Below, piece by piece: positions 16,262-23,616 of a stretch of 34,197 nucleotides of DNA (position 1 is its first letter; the number at the start of each line of letters is the position of its first letter). The position numbers were made by a program, and so were the translations under genes. The notes beneath the pieces were generated by a model. The model was given only the letters and a program-made list of their open reading frames with translations, had not been told where the DNA came from and did no database searches. Source of the DNA: Aeropyrum sp. (GTDB lineage Archaea > Thermoproteota > Thermoprotei_A > Sulfolobales > Acidilobaceae); the NCBI GenBank assembly GCA_015521685.1, contig WANT01000014.1:1-34197 (forward strand), read 5' to 3'.

Positions 16262-17740
16262 ATGGACGGGTGTACTGGGCTGGCCGGGCCTGAGGACCTG
16301 AGATCCTATCTTGATTTCTTGGAGTCAAGAGGGCTTCTTAAGCGGGTCAAGGCCGAGGTAGATCCTGTCCTAGAGATCCCTGAAATATTGAGGCGGATCA
16401 TGTATAGGCGTCTCGGAGCTGTTCTCTTTGAAAACGTTAAGGGACACCCCGGGTATAGAGTCGCTGGTAATATATTCTGCGACATAGAGGTTGTAAGGAA
16501 AGCTCTAGGTGTTGAGAGGCTGGAGGATATCGGCTGGAGGCTCTTCGAGCCGTTACGAGGACCTCCTCCACTAGGCCTGGGTGAAAAGGTTAGGAGCCTC
16601 AAAGACGTGTTGACCATGGGCAAATACATGCCACGCAGGGCTGGGAGAGCCAAGTTCACCGAGAACGTTTTAGAAGGCAGTGAGGCAAGCCTCACAAAGT
16701 TGCCAGCTTTCAAGGTTTGGCCTAAAGACGGTGGTAGGTACCTGACCTACGCTTTAGTCCATGTTAGGGACCCAGTCGAGGGCGTGATGAACATGGGGGT
16801 CTATAGGGTTATGATTGCTGGTGATAGGGAGGGAGTCGTCCACTGGCAAATACACAAGAGGGGTATGCAGGCGGAGCAGGATGCGAGGGAGAAGGGGGAG
16901 AATAGGGTTCCAGCTGCTCTTGTTATTGGCAGCGATCCGGGAACCCTCTTGACGGGTGCTATGCCAGTACCTTACCCCATAGATAAACATCTATTCGCGG
17001 GAGTTGTTAGGGGTAGTGGTCTCCCTGTTTATCGTCTGCCTAATGGTGTCGATGTGCCTGCTAACGCTGAGATCGTGCTCGAGGGGTATATAGATCTCGA
17101 GGACCTCAGGCAGGAAGGGCCCTACGGAGACCATTTCGGATACTATGACAGGCCTAACAGGCTCTTCCCGACCTTCAGACTCGAGAGGATATGGCATAGG
17201 AGCGACCCAATATATTATGGGAGCGTTACTGGCAAGCCTCCTCTTGAGGATGTTGTGATAGGCAAGTTCGCTGAGAGGATATTCCTCCCTGCGATACAGA
17301 CGCTCCTCCCGGAGGTTGTGGACCTACATCTGCCCCCACATGGAGTATTCCAGGGTATGGCTTTCGTTTCCATTAAGAAGAGGTATCCTGGTCACGGTAA
17401 GAAGGTTCTGCTGGCTCTCATGGGGCTTGGCCAGCTTAGCCTAACTAAGATTCTCGTTGTTGTGGACCGAGATATAGATGTCCAGGATATAAACCAGGTT
17501 ATATGGGCGGTGTCCAGCCACGTAGACCCCCAAAGAGATGTCCTAGTCGTACCTTATAGCCACGCCGACGAGCTGGATCCCTCGACACCCACACCAAGGT
17601 ATGGTAGCAAGCTAGGAATAGACGCCACTAGAAAGCTGCCAGAAGAATATGGTGGGAAAGAGTGGCCTGAAGAGGTGGAGCCCGACCCAGCTGTGGCGGA
17701 AATGGTTGAGCGGCGGTGGAGAGAGTATGGCCTACCCTAG
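16262..17740 (+). CDS. ubiD: UbiD-family decarboxylase
   Basis: The 492-residue UbiD-type decarboxylase depends on prenylated FMN supplied by a UbiX partner, which is not in this window. Visible family parts are ENVKGHPGYRVAGNIF near residue 60, the cofactor/metal region MNMGVYRVM with HWQIHKRG, and the catalytic stretch EGPYGDHFGYYDRP with its acidic residues. The C-terminal domain has GHGKKVLLALMG and VVVDRDIDVQD. Its gene overlaps a UbiA prenyltransferase gene by 14 bases. That pairing suggests menaquinone synthesis by the futalosine route (MqnL with MqnP). An alternative is the archaeal anhydromevalonate-phosphate decarboxylase of isoprenoid synthesis, also a UbiD protein described from archaea. 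The two cannot be told apart here. Confidence 0.9.
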   Translation: MDGCTGLAGPEDLRSYLDFLESRGLLKRVKAEVDPVLEIPEILRRIMYRRLGAVLFENVKGHPGYRVAGNIFCDIEVVRKALGVERLEDIGWRLFEPLRGPPPLGLGEKVRSLKDVLTMGKYMPRRAGRAKFTENVLEGSEASLTKLPAFKVWPKDGGRYLTYALVHVRDPVEGVMNMGVYRVMIAGDREGVVHWQIHKRGMQAEQDAREKGENRVPAALVIGSDPGTLLTGAMPVPYPIDKHLFAGVVRGSGLPVYRLPNGVDVPANAEIVLEGYIDLEDLRQEGPYGDHFGYYDRPNRLFPTFRLERIWHRSDPIYYGSVTGKPPLEDVVIGKFAERIFLPAIQTLLPEVVDLHLPPHGVFQGMAFVSIKKRYPGHGKKVLLALMGLGQLSLTKILVVVDRDIDVQDINQVIWAVSSHVDPQRDVLVVPYSHADELDPSTPTPRYGSKLGIDATRKLPEEYGGKEWPEEVEPDPAVAEMVERRWREYGLP

Positions 17741-18626
17741 GTGGGATCCAGGCAAGCTTTCCAGGGCGGGCAACAAGATTGAAGCCTTCTCGAGGCTATT
17801 AAGGATAGAGCACACGCTTTTTAGCCTACCCTTCGCTTACGCAGGCGCTATTCTCTCTGGCTACCCCTTCACAGCACTCGACGCCCTATGGATGGCGACT
17901 GCCGTCCTTGGGCTTAGGACTGCGGCTATGGCCTACAACAATATCGCAGACCTGGATATAGATAGACTAAACCCTAGGACGGCTTCAAGACCCCTCGTTG
18001 TGGGAGCCGTCAGCCTTAGGGAGGCATGGAGCCTTGTCCTAGGGGGCTCGCTCCTCTACTTCATATCGGCAGCAATGCTGAATATCTACGCCCTCCTACT
18101 GTCGCCGATAGTGTTGGCGGTAGCAATCACGTACCCTCACGCGAAGAGGATACACCCACTGCCCCACATCCACCTTGGCCTCTCTCTAGGAGCGGTAGTT
18201 TTCGGCGGTGCTGTAGCGGCTTCAGGTGACGAGGCGGCTGGCTTGGGAGAGGTGCTTGTCAGTGTGCCCTGGCTACTTGTGGCTGCAGTCATCCTTTGGG
18301 TTGCAGGGTTCGACACGATATATAGCATAATGGATGCTGACTTCGACCAGAAGTATGGCTTAAGGAGCATACCAGCATTCCTAGGGCCTAGGTTATCGAG
18401 GCTGGCCTCGGTTGCCATGCATACTATTACGTCAATCCTTCTAATTCTGCTAGCCAGAGTTTACGGTTTCGGCATTCTCGGCTGGACTGCCGTGATAGTT
18501 TCAATAATCCTTATGGCTGTTGAGCATGTCCTCGTTTGGAGAGGCATGCTTAGAGAGGCGTTCAACACTAATCTAGCTATTGCCCTCCTATTATCACTGG
18601 GAATCATCGCCGACTACACGATCTAG
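17727..18626 (+). CDS. ubiA: UbiA-family prenyltransferase (4-hydroxybenzoate polyprenyltransferase-like, MqnP-like)
   Basis: This integral membrane prenyltransferase of 299 residues has about eight or nine hydrophobic helices. The two aspartate-rich Mg-prenyl diphosphate motifs are NNIADLDID at 71-79 and DADFD at 203-207. The beginning RIEHTLFSLPFAYAGA and FDTIYSIMDADFDQKYGLRS match the bacterial-type 4-hydroxybenzoate/MqnP branch better than archaeal lipid GGGP-type enzymes. It probably attaches an isoprenoid tail to an aromatic acid that UbiD then decarboxylates (inference). ATG 17727 lies 14 bases before the ubiD stop with GGTGGAG just upstream; the open frame from 17649 would overlap ubiD much further and is unlikely. 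Confidence 0.88.
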   Translation: MAYPRWDPGKLSRAGNKIEAFSRLLRIEHTLFSLPFAYAGAILSGYPFTALDALWMATAVLGLRTAAMAYNNIADLDIDRLNPRTASRPLVVGAVSLREAWSLVLGGSLLYFISAAMLNIYALLLSPIVLAVAITYPHAKRIHPLPHIHLGLSLGAVVFGGAVAASGDEAAGLGEVLVSVPWLLVAAVILWVAGFDTIYSIMDADFDQKYGLRSIPAFLGPRLSRLASVAMHTITSILLILLARVYGFGILGWTAVIVSIILMAVEHVLVWRGMLREAFNTNLAIALLLSLGIIADYTI

Positions 18627-18682
18627 CTAGAAGAATCTGAGAGAGCAGACTACTATATCCATGCCATGTCGTTGTAAGGCTT

Positions 18683-19384
18683 CTATTCCTTCTCCTTATC
18701 TCCAGGCAATCCAAGTATTAAGTTGTTGATCTTAAGGAGCTTCTTCTCCAGGGGAAGGCTCTCAAGCACTTCCTCAACTCTTATCATGGCGGGGCGCCCG
18801 GTTAGTAGCCCAACCCTATCAGATAGATACGCGACCTCGTAGACCTGATGGCTAACCAGCACAACAGTTACTCCACCCTTTAGAGACATGAGGGTTTCGC
18901 GGAGAGATGTGAGAGAGGATACGTCCAGACCGTTAAACGGCTCGTCCAGAAGTAGGATATCCGCGCCCAGGGCCAGTGCACGGGCTATGGCGGCCTTCCT
19001 CCTCGTACCACCGCTGGCTTGCCTAGGGTATAGTGAGAGGTTGCCGTCTAAGCCCACAAGGTACGTAGCCCTGAATACCCTCTCGTCTATCTCCCTCTTC
19101 TCAAGCCTTCTGAGCTTAAGGGGTAGCTCTATGTTTTCCCTCAGTGTTAGCCAGGGGAGAAGTAGATCGCTTTGTGGGACGAAGCCCACTGAGCCCTCAA
19201 CCCTTAGGCGACCCGAGTCCGGCTTTAGGAGGCCTGCAATGATTCTGAGGAGTGTTGTCTTGCCGACCCCGTTCGGTCCTAAGATGGAGTAGAACTCGCC
19301 CTTCGATACTGTTAGATTAACATTCTCTAGGATCTTCCTACCACCCAACGATTTCGATAGGGCCTTGAGCTCTATCACAGCCAC
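18683..19384 (-). CDS. ABC transporter ATP-binding protein, NitT/TauT type
   Basis: The 233-residue importer ATPase has Walker A GPNGVGKTT at 36-44, Q-loop FVPQSD, Walker B LLLDEP ending at Glu148 and the H-loop SHQ. The signature reads ASGGT followed by RRK, instead of LSGGQ with QRV. Substrate class follows from its partners: the permease and binding protein are of the nitrate/sulfonate/taurine/thiamine-precursor kind. GTG 19384 is preceded at 8 bases by AGAGGTGG; GTG 19378 would give a GTGA overlap with the permease stop. An ATG at 19462 would overlap the permease by 88 bases and is unlikely. It is the last gene of its operon and convergent to ubiA. Confidence 0.9.
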   Translation of the reverse strand: MAVIELKALSKSLGGRKILENVNLTVSKGEFYSILGPNGVGKTTLLRIIAGLLKPDSGRLRVEGSVGFVPQSDLLLPWLTLRENIELPLKLRRLEKREIDERVFRATYLVGLDGNLSLYPRQASGGTRRKAAIARALALGADILLLDEPFNGLDVSSLTSLRETLMSLKGGVTVVLVSHQVYEVAYLSDRVGLLTGRPAMIRVEEVLESLPLEKKLLKINNLILGLPGDKEKE

Positions 19385-20115
19385 TTCCGGGACCACCTCT
19401 CTAGGGGCTCTAGCAGGGTCTTGTCCAGTAGAAGCATCATCACTAGAAGCGCTAGTGCCCATCCCAGGAACCCTCTGTACTCGTGGAGCTCATAGAAGAT
19501 CCAGAGCCTGTACCCCATACCCCCTGCAGCACCGAAGGCCTCTGCAACGACACTGATTCTAAGGGCTGATCCAAGTGCGGGGCGTGATGAGGCCACTATA
19601 TAGGGTATGCTGGCAGGTAGGAGTACGTAGCGCAGGAAGGATCTTCCCCTCGCTCCAATTAGTGCTGCTGCCTCGCCGTAGTCTACGAGGGCCTGGTCGA
19701 ACCCCTTGAGGATCCCTGAGAGTAGAATTGGATAGGCTGTGGCGCCAGCAACTGCTATCGAGGGAAGGTTAGTGGAGAATCCGAATAGTAGTAGGAAGAA
19801 CAGTGCCCAGACAAGGGCCGAGACGCTCTGGACTATAGTGTTTAAAGCGTCCACGACGGATCTAGCAAGGGGGTGTGCCAGACCGGCCCAAGCTGTTGCG
19901 ATTGCAAGGATAAGGGCTATGGTGAAGCCTAGAACTGTGTTTTCAAGTGTAATGAGAGAGTCTGAGAGGAGGGTTCTCCACCTCTCCGCTGTGAACTGGA
20001 GGCTCTCCACTGGTGAGGGCATGATCTCCGGCCAGATTATGCTCGAGGCTAGCCATGTTAGCAGTACGGCGGCGAAGACTACTATGAAGCCAGTAATGGT
20101 TAGGTGTATTTCCAA
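19375..20115 (-). CDS. ABC transporter permease, NitT/TauT type
   Basis: The 246-residue inner membrane permease has about six hydrophobic helices. It shows the EAA-type cytoplasmic loop EAAALIGARGRSFLRYVLLP (about 150-170) that contacts the ATPase. This loop and the layout match the SsuC/TauC/ThiX branch of binding-protein-dependent permeases. It lies between the binding protein gene (52 bases upstream) and the ATPase gene (overlapping), so the three form one importer. The substrate is not deducible: sulfonate, nitrate, aromatic acids and thiamine precursors are all transported by relatives. Confidence 0.9.
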   Translation of the reverse strand: MEIHLTITGFIVVFAAVLLTWLASSIIWPEIMPSPVESLQFTAERWRTLLSDSLITLENTVLGFTIALILAIATAWAGLAHPLARSVVDALNTIVQSVSALVWALFFLLLFGFSTNLPSIAVAGATAYPILLSGILKGFDQALVDYGEAAALIGARGRSFLRYVLLPASIPYIVASSRPALGSALRISVVAEAFGAAGGMGYRLWIFYELHEYRGFLGWALALLVMMLLLDKTLLEPLERWSRKWL

Positions 20116-20167
20116 CAGCTAGATGCCCCCGAGGATAAACCAGGGAACTAGAGTCTTTATTACAGCT

Positions 20168-21154
20168 TTACGGGCACGTCACTATTCTCTCTTCGGGTGG
20201 CATCTCCTCAAGGTAGCCAGCGCTGTATACCAGCCTCCAGACGTCTAGCATCGCCTCCTTGAGTTCCTCACTAATACAAAGCCCAGTGTACATCTGGTTC
20301 CTCTCCCACACCAACTCAGCTACATCATAATCCAGGTTGTAGAGGCTCGCCAGCATATCTACAACGAAACTCCTATCCTCGTTCCACTTCTCTGCAGCCC
20401 TCCTATGGGCTTCAAGAACCTTATCCAATAATTCCCTATCGCTGACGACTTCAGCTCTGGCGATCCATACTAGCATGGGGGCGCTCTCCCTGCCCGACCA
20501 CTCCTCCCACAGCTCCTGATAAGAAGCCACTATTACAGCGCCGTGCTTCTCAACGGCAATGCTGACTATGGGATCCCATATCACAGCAGCATCAGCATCT
20601 CCCTTTAGAAGAGCGTTCAGAACGTCCCCAGGCCTCACATTGACAACTATAACGTCGCTCTCCCCCTCCTCGCTAACCGTTATGCCGTAGAGCTCCTTCA
20701 TGAAGCTTTTGAACATTGCATAGGTGCCGCTGCCAACAACAGCGGCGACCCTACGGCCCTTGAGGTCCTCGGGGCTCTCCACGCCGCTGCCGGGAAGAGC
20801 TATTATAGCCTGGTTCATCATGTAATCTAGGGCCACGATGTACACATCGCCGCCGCGGAGCATAGTAAGGCCAGCCAGCTCTACGGGCAGAACAGTAAGC
20901 TGAGTGTCCCCCCTAATTATCGCATCTATAGACTGAGGTGGTATCTGGAAGCGGAGCACCTCGATCTCCAGCCCTAGACCCTCAAGGATGCTCGGGTCCG
21001 TCTCGATTACATCGAAAGTTGACAGGCCAACAGTTATGGTTGAGGCCCTGAGGACCTCAGCCTCCTCAGGGCTAGAGAAGAGTAGGGCCGCGGCTGCCAC
21101 GGCAACAACCAACACCACAAAGCCAACCCCTAGAGCAGTCTTGCCCCGCAACAA
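20168..21154 (-). CDS. ABC transporter substrate-binding protein, NitT/TauT type
   Basis: This 328-residue NMT1/SsuA-like solute-binding protein begins with a membrane segment (residues 6-27) that works as signal or anchor. There is no lipobox cysteine, so it is probably held by this helix. The two-lobe periplasmic binding fold is seen in STITVGLSTFD, GDTQLTVLPVE, EDLKGRRVAAVVGSGTYAMF and GDADAAVIWDPIV. The pattern of short Gly/Thr-rich loops before helices is typical of the family. TTG 21154 is preceded by GCGAGGGA. A TATA-like element lies about 55 bases upstream. The substrate is unknown. Confidence 0.88.
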   Translation of the reverse strand: MLRGKTALGVGFVVLVVAVAAAALLFSSPEEAEVLRASTITVGLSTFDVIETDPSILEGLGLEIEVLRFQIPPQSIDAIIRGDTQLTVLPVELAGLTMLRGGDVYIVALDYMMNQAIIALPGSGVESPEDLKGRRVAAVVGSGTYAMFKSFMKELYGITVSEEGESDVIVVNVRPGDVLNALLKGDADAAVIWDPIVSIAVEKHGAVIVASYQELWEEWSGRESAPMLVWIARAEVVSDRELLDKVLEAHRRAAEKWNEDRSFVVDMLASLYNLDYDVAELVWERNQMYTGLCISEELKEAMLDVWRLVYSAGYLEEMPPEERIVTCP

Positions 21155-21206
21155 TCCCTCGCTACCTTTACATTAGGAGGGGGTGCAGTCTGAGACCTTA
21201 TACCCT

Positions 21207-21214
21207 GATTTATA
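21207..21214 (-). promoter_or_regulatory. TATA-like element for the ABC importer operon
   Basis: Read on the minus strand, TTATAAAT lies 53-60 bases upstream of TTG 21154, downstream of the T-rich terminator of the DsrE-like gene. It predicts a transcript start near 21185. Confidence 0.45.
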
Positions 21215-21240
21215 ACGCAGCTCTCTTCTCCACTCAATCG

Positions 21241-21260
21241 AGAAAAGCAAAAAAAGAAAT
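21241..21260 (-). terminator. T-rich terminator after the DsrE-like gene
   Basis: On the minus strand the sequence is ATTTCTTTTTTTGCTTTTCT, beginning about 24 bases after the DsrE-like stop codon. Such T-runs are typical archaeal terminators. It separates this gene from the ABC importer operon. Confidence 0.5.
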
Positions 21261-21283
21261 ACAGTGGAGCCTATACGCCGAGA

Positions 21284-21616
21284 CTAGAATACTAGAGGCA
21301 CGAACCCCTCATCAATAAGCCTGGCTATGATGGACCCCACGTACTCCGTCCTAACTCTACCCTCAATCCTATCCAGATACCCGCCGACCTCAGCAACCCT
21401 CCGGCAAGCCAACGGCTCTCCGCCAACAGAGGCGAAGCCGGAGAGAGCCTTCAGGAGGTCCTCATCCCCATTAGCCACAAGCTCCTCAACCGGGCCGAAG
21501 AGGATAAGCCTGACCTCGTCTACCCAGCGGTGCTTCAAGGCGTTGGTAGCCCACATTATCCCGGTGAGAGCCTTACCCTTATCGCCGCTGGATACGATCA
21601 CTAGAGCCTTAGACAA
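21284..21616 (-). CDS. DsrE/F-like family protein
   Basis: The 110-residue protein has the DsrE fold pattern. A first strand ALVIVSSGD is followed by a helix (KALTGIMWATNAL), then VDEVRLILFGPVEELVA, and a strand and helix with one cysteine (GEPLACRRVAEVGGYL, Cys71). It ends in a helix-strand pair. DsrE-like proteins carry persulfide sulfur or act in small sulfur-transfer complexes. Cys71 sits where such proteins carry their reactive cysteine, but no partner sulfur genes are adjacent. TTG 21616 is the only start that keeps the first strand intact, with GGTGGGAGG upstream. Function in this cell is unknown. Confidence 0.72.
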   Translation of the reverse strand: MSKALVIVSSGDKGKALTGIMWATNALKHRWVDEVRLILFGPVEELVANGDEDLLKALSGFASVGGEPLACRRVAEVGGYLDRIEGRVRTEYVGSIIARLIDEGFVPLVF

Positions 21617-21683
21617 GACCTCCCACCACAGCTAGCTCCACATTTTGATATGATTTAGGGAGCCGCGATATTTCAATACCAGT

Positions 21684-21911
21684 CTAGAGCCCCCGTGCGT
21701 CCTCCTCCCTCCGAGAGGGTTTTCGAGCTAGGCAGAGTATCATGCCTACCAGCAGGGGCTCCAGAGGGTCGGCCATATCCACGCTCTTATAGGCGTCGAT
21801 AATAGTCTCTCTGGCGCAAGAGACAAGCTCTTCCAGAACCCTAGCGTCCTCCTCGGACCTAAGGGCTTGGGCTGCCCTGAGGAGCCTCTCGGCCTCCCTC
21901 TCTATAGCCAT
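21684..21911 (-). CDS. Small helical protein overlapping the RecA-like gene (75 residues)
   Basis: I do not recognise this gene. ATG 21911 overlaps the stop of the upstream RecA-like gene by 10 bases, the usual sign of translational coupling. The protein is almost all helical and charged (MAIEREAERLLRAAQALRS, then EDARVLEELVSCARETIIDA), with a hydrophobic segment PLEPLLVGMILCLA before a basic end. The size and pairing suggest a small partner or regulator of the RecA-like protein (inference). The frame is open further upstream to 22031, but that part has the composition of a shadow of the RecA-like gene. Confidence 0.6.
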   Translation of the reverse strand: MAIEREAERLLRAAQALRSEEDARVLEELVSCARETIIDAYKSVDMADPLEPLLVGMILCLARKPSRREEDARGL

Positions 21912-22576
21912 TCTAGGAGACGGGGCTGTACGTCCCAATGAACGCCCACCTCCGTTGAAGGTATGCAAGTCTGGGCGGGGGGCCTGTGGGGGTGCTTGAC
22001 CAGCTCTAGCTTCAGAGACCTGGCACCGCATCGCGAGACCCGGGCTATAGCGTGGAGAGTATGGTGGTGGAACTTGCCTCCCTCGGGTAGGAAGCCCCGG
22101 CCGAAGACGGTTTCCCTGTTGAAGACTGCTATGCTTATGCCCCTGCCTAGAGCCCTCTTGAAGGCCGAGACTATGGGGGTGAGCCTCCAGTAGTCCCGCG
22201 GGCTGTCGGGGGCGAAGAGGAAGGGGTCCACGACAACGGCTTTCCTAACTCCCTCTGGTATGCTGTCTATGGCGTGAGGTATGGTTTCTGGTTTGAAGGC
22301 GCGCGAGAGCAGCACTCTAGAGAGGTCTCCGCCTAGTATCTTAGCGTGCCTCCCCACTAGGTAGGGGTCCAGCCCCCCGAACTCCTGGACTAGGATTACA
22401 GCTACTGGGCCCTCCCTGGATAGGCACGCTATGGATTTGTGCATGATGCTGTTGACGAGCCTCCAAGAACCGTAGATTTCCGCTGCGTATGGCTCTGGTA
22501 GCGGGTTAAGTAGTCTGTCTGCACCTTCTATGCATGTGACTCTCTCCAGCTTCAAACGGCTGGGGCTAGCCGTCAT
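21902..22576 (-). CDS. RecA/RadA-like protein with a degenerate P-loop
   Basis: The 224-residue protein follows the RecA/RadA core layout but lacks ATP-binding residues. Where RadA has GxxxxGKT, it reads GSWRLVNS at 36-43. The next strand and helix (VAVILVQEFGGLDPYLVGRH, about 59-78) correspond to the acidic-strand region of RadA. LLSRAFKPETIPHAIDSI and KAVVVDPFLF match the following helix and the Walker B strand. The later VFGRGFLPEGGKFHHHTLHA corresponds to the DNA-binding loop region. It is probably an inactive RecA paralog, perhaps a regulator or scaffold of recombination, comparable to archaeal RadA paralogs (inference). ATG 22576 has GGGAG at about 8 bases and a TATA box upstream. Confidence 0.6.
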   Translation of the reverse strand: MTASPSRLKLERVTCIEGADRLLNPLPEPYAAEIYGSWRLVNSIMHKSIACLSREGPVAVILVQEFGGLDPYLVGRHAKILGGDLSRVLLSRAFKPETIPHAIDSIPEGVRKAVVVDPFLFAPDSPRDYWRLTPIVSAFKRALGRGISIAVFNRETVFGRGFLPEGGKFHHHTLHAIARVSRCGARSLKLELVKHPHRPPAQTCIPSTEVGVHWDVQPRLLEWL

Positions 22577-22610
22577 ACGAGTGCTCCCTGGAGTAGCTGG
22601 TTGAGAACCC

Positions 22611-22617
22611 TATATAC
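22611..22617 (-). promoter_or_regulatory. TATA box for the RecA-like gene
   Basis: On the minus strand GTATATA lies 35-41 bases upstream of ATG 22576, placing the transcript start close to 22587 with a short leader that holds the GGGAG ribosome site. Confidence 0.5.
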
Positions 22618-22736
22618 ACTGGGGGGTCGCCGAGAGTGTTTGAGGAGTTATGCGAGAGAGCCGCAGTGGCCATACACGGCGCGTTTATTGATAGGATGGG
22701 TACCCCTCCTACTCTATGTGTGGGTGGAGCTGGCTC

Positions 22737-23591
22737 ATGGGGAGGAGCGCCAGCGGAGAGCTAGCTGGTGTTGTCTCGGCGATATCTGCAGCGGTACTCT
22801 GGGGCACGATAGGAGTTGTTCAGAGGCTTGCGGAGGAGGGTGGTGCTGAGACAGAGATGCTTATAGTGGGCCGAACTCTAGGGGCCAGCCTGCTATCCGT
22901 ACCTCTGCTGCTCTACTACAGGGCGGTGCCCACATGGAGGAGCGTCGTAATAGCTGTTGCAGCGCTCTCCCCACTCTACTACAGCTATATGAAGGCTGTC
23001 AGCATCATAGGGGCTGCCATATCTAGCCTGCTACTATACACTGCCCCGGCCTGGGTGGCTGCTGCCTCATACCTGATCCTGGGCGAGAGGCCCGGGGTGA
23101 GGGGGGTGGCAGCAGTATTGATGGGTGTTGTTGGGGCTGCCCTAGTCTCTGGAGCCCTCACTGGGTTGGGAGGTATTGAGGTTGTGGGAGTCATGCTGGG
23201 GCTTGCCTCGGGAGCCACGTACGCCCTCTACATATTCCTTGCTAGGTATTTCCAGGTGAAGGGCGCTACGGTGCTCGAAGTTAGCCTTGCTCCAATAGCT
23301 ATCTCGGGCGTGATCCTCGCTGCCCTGATAGGGCCTAGCCGCCCGCCTAACGGGGTGGAGGTAGCGGCATCCGTATACATGGCACTATTCACTATGATAC
23401 TACCCTACCTACTAAACGTGACGGCGCTCAGGTATATCGAGGCCCACAGAGTCTCGGTGATCAGCCTAGTGGAGCCCCTCACTGCAGTCGTACTCGCCGT
23501 CCTGATCCTCGGAGAGTCTCTGACTATACCTCAAGCCATTGGAGGCCTGATGATACTCTCGGCCTCCCTGCTGGTTGTGAGAGGAAAGTAG
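22737..23591 (+). CDS. DMT/EamA-family transporter
   Basis: The 284-residue membrane protein has ten predicted helices in two repeats of five, the EamA drug/metabolite transporter arrangement. Family features include the first helix AAVLWGTIGVVQRLA, a mid-protein loop LILGERPGVRGVAAVLMGVVG and the matching second-half motif LILGESLTIPQAIGGLMILS. The two repeats mirror each other, as in the family. Substrates of relatives include amino acids and other small metabolites; none can be assigned. ATG 22737 has GGTGGAG 7 bases upstream. The open frame begins earlier at 22716, but that start lacks a ribosome site. Confidence 0.88.
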   Translation: MGRSASGELAGVVSAISAAVLWGTIGVVQRLAEEGGAETEMLIVGRTLGASLLSVPLLLYYRAVPTWRSVVIAVAALSPLYYSYMKAVSIIGAAISSLLLYTAPAWVAAASYLILGERPGVRGVAAVLMGVVGAALVSGALTGLGGIEVVGVMLGLASGATYALYIFLARYFQVKGATVLEVSLAPIAISGVILAALIGPSRPPNGVEVAASVYMALFTMILPYLLNVTALRYIEAHRVSVISLVEPLTAVVLAVLILGESLTIPQAIGGLMILSASLLVVRGK

Positions 23592-23616
23592 CATAAAGTT
23601 CCCCCAAGCAGTTCAA

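Noticed and set aside
22601-22849. Plus-strand open frame before the DMT transporter
   Set aside because: It runs out of frame into the transporter, lacks a family pattern and overlaps its start and ribosome site.
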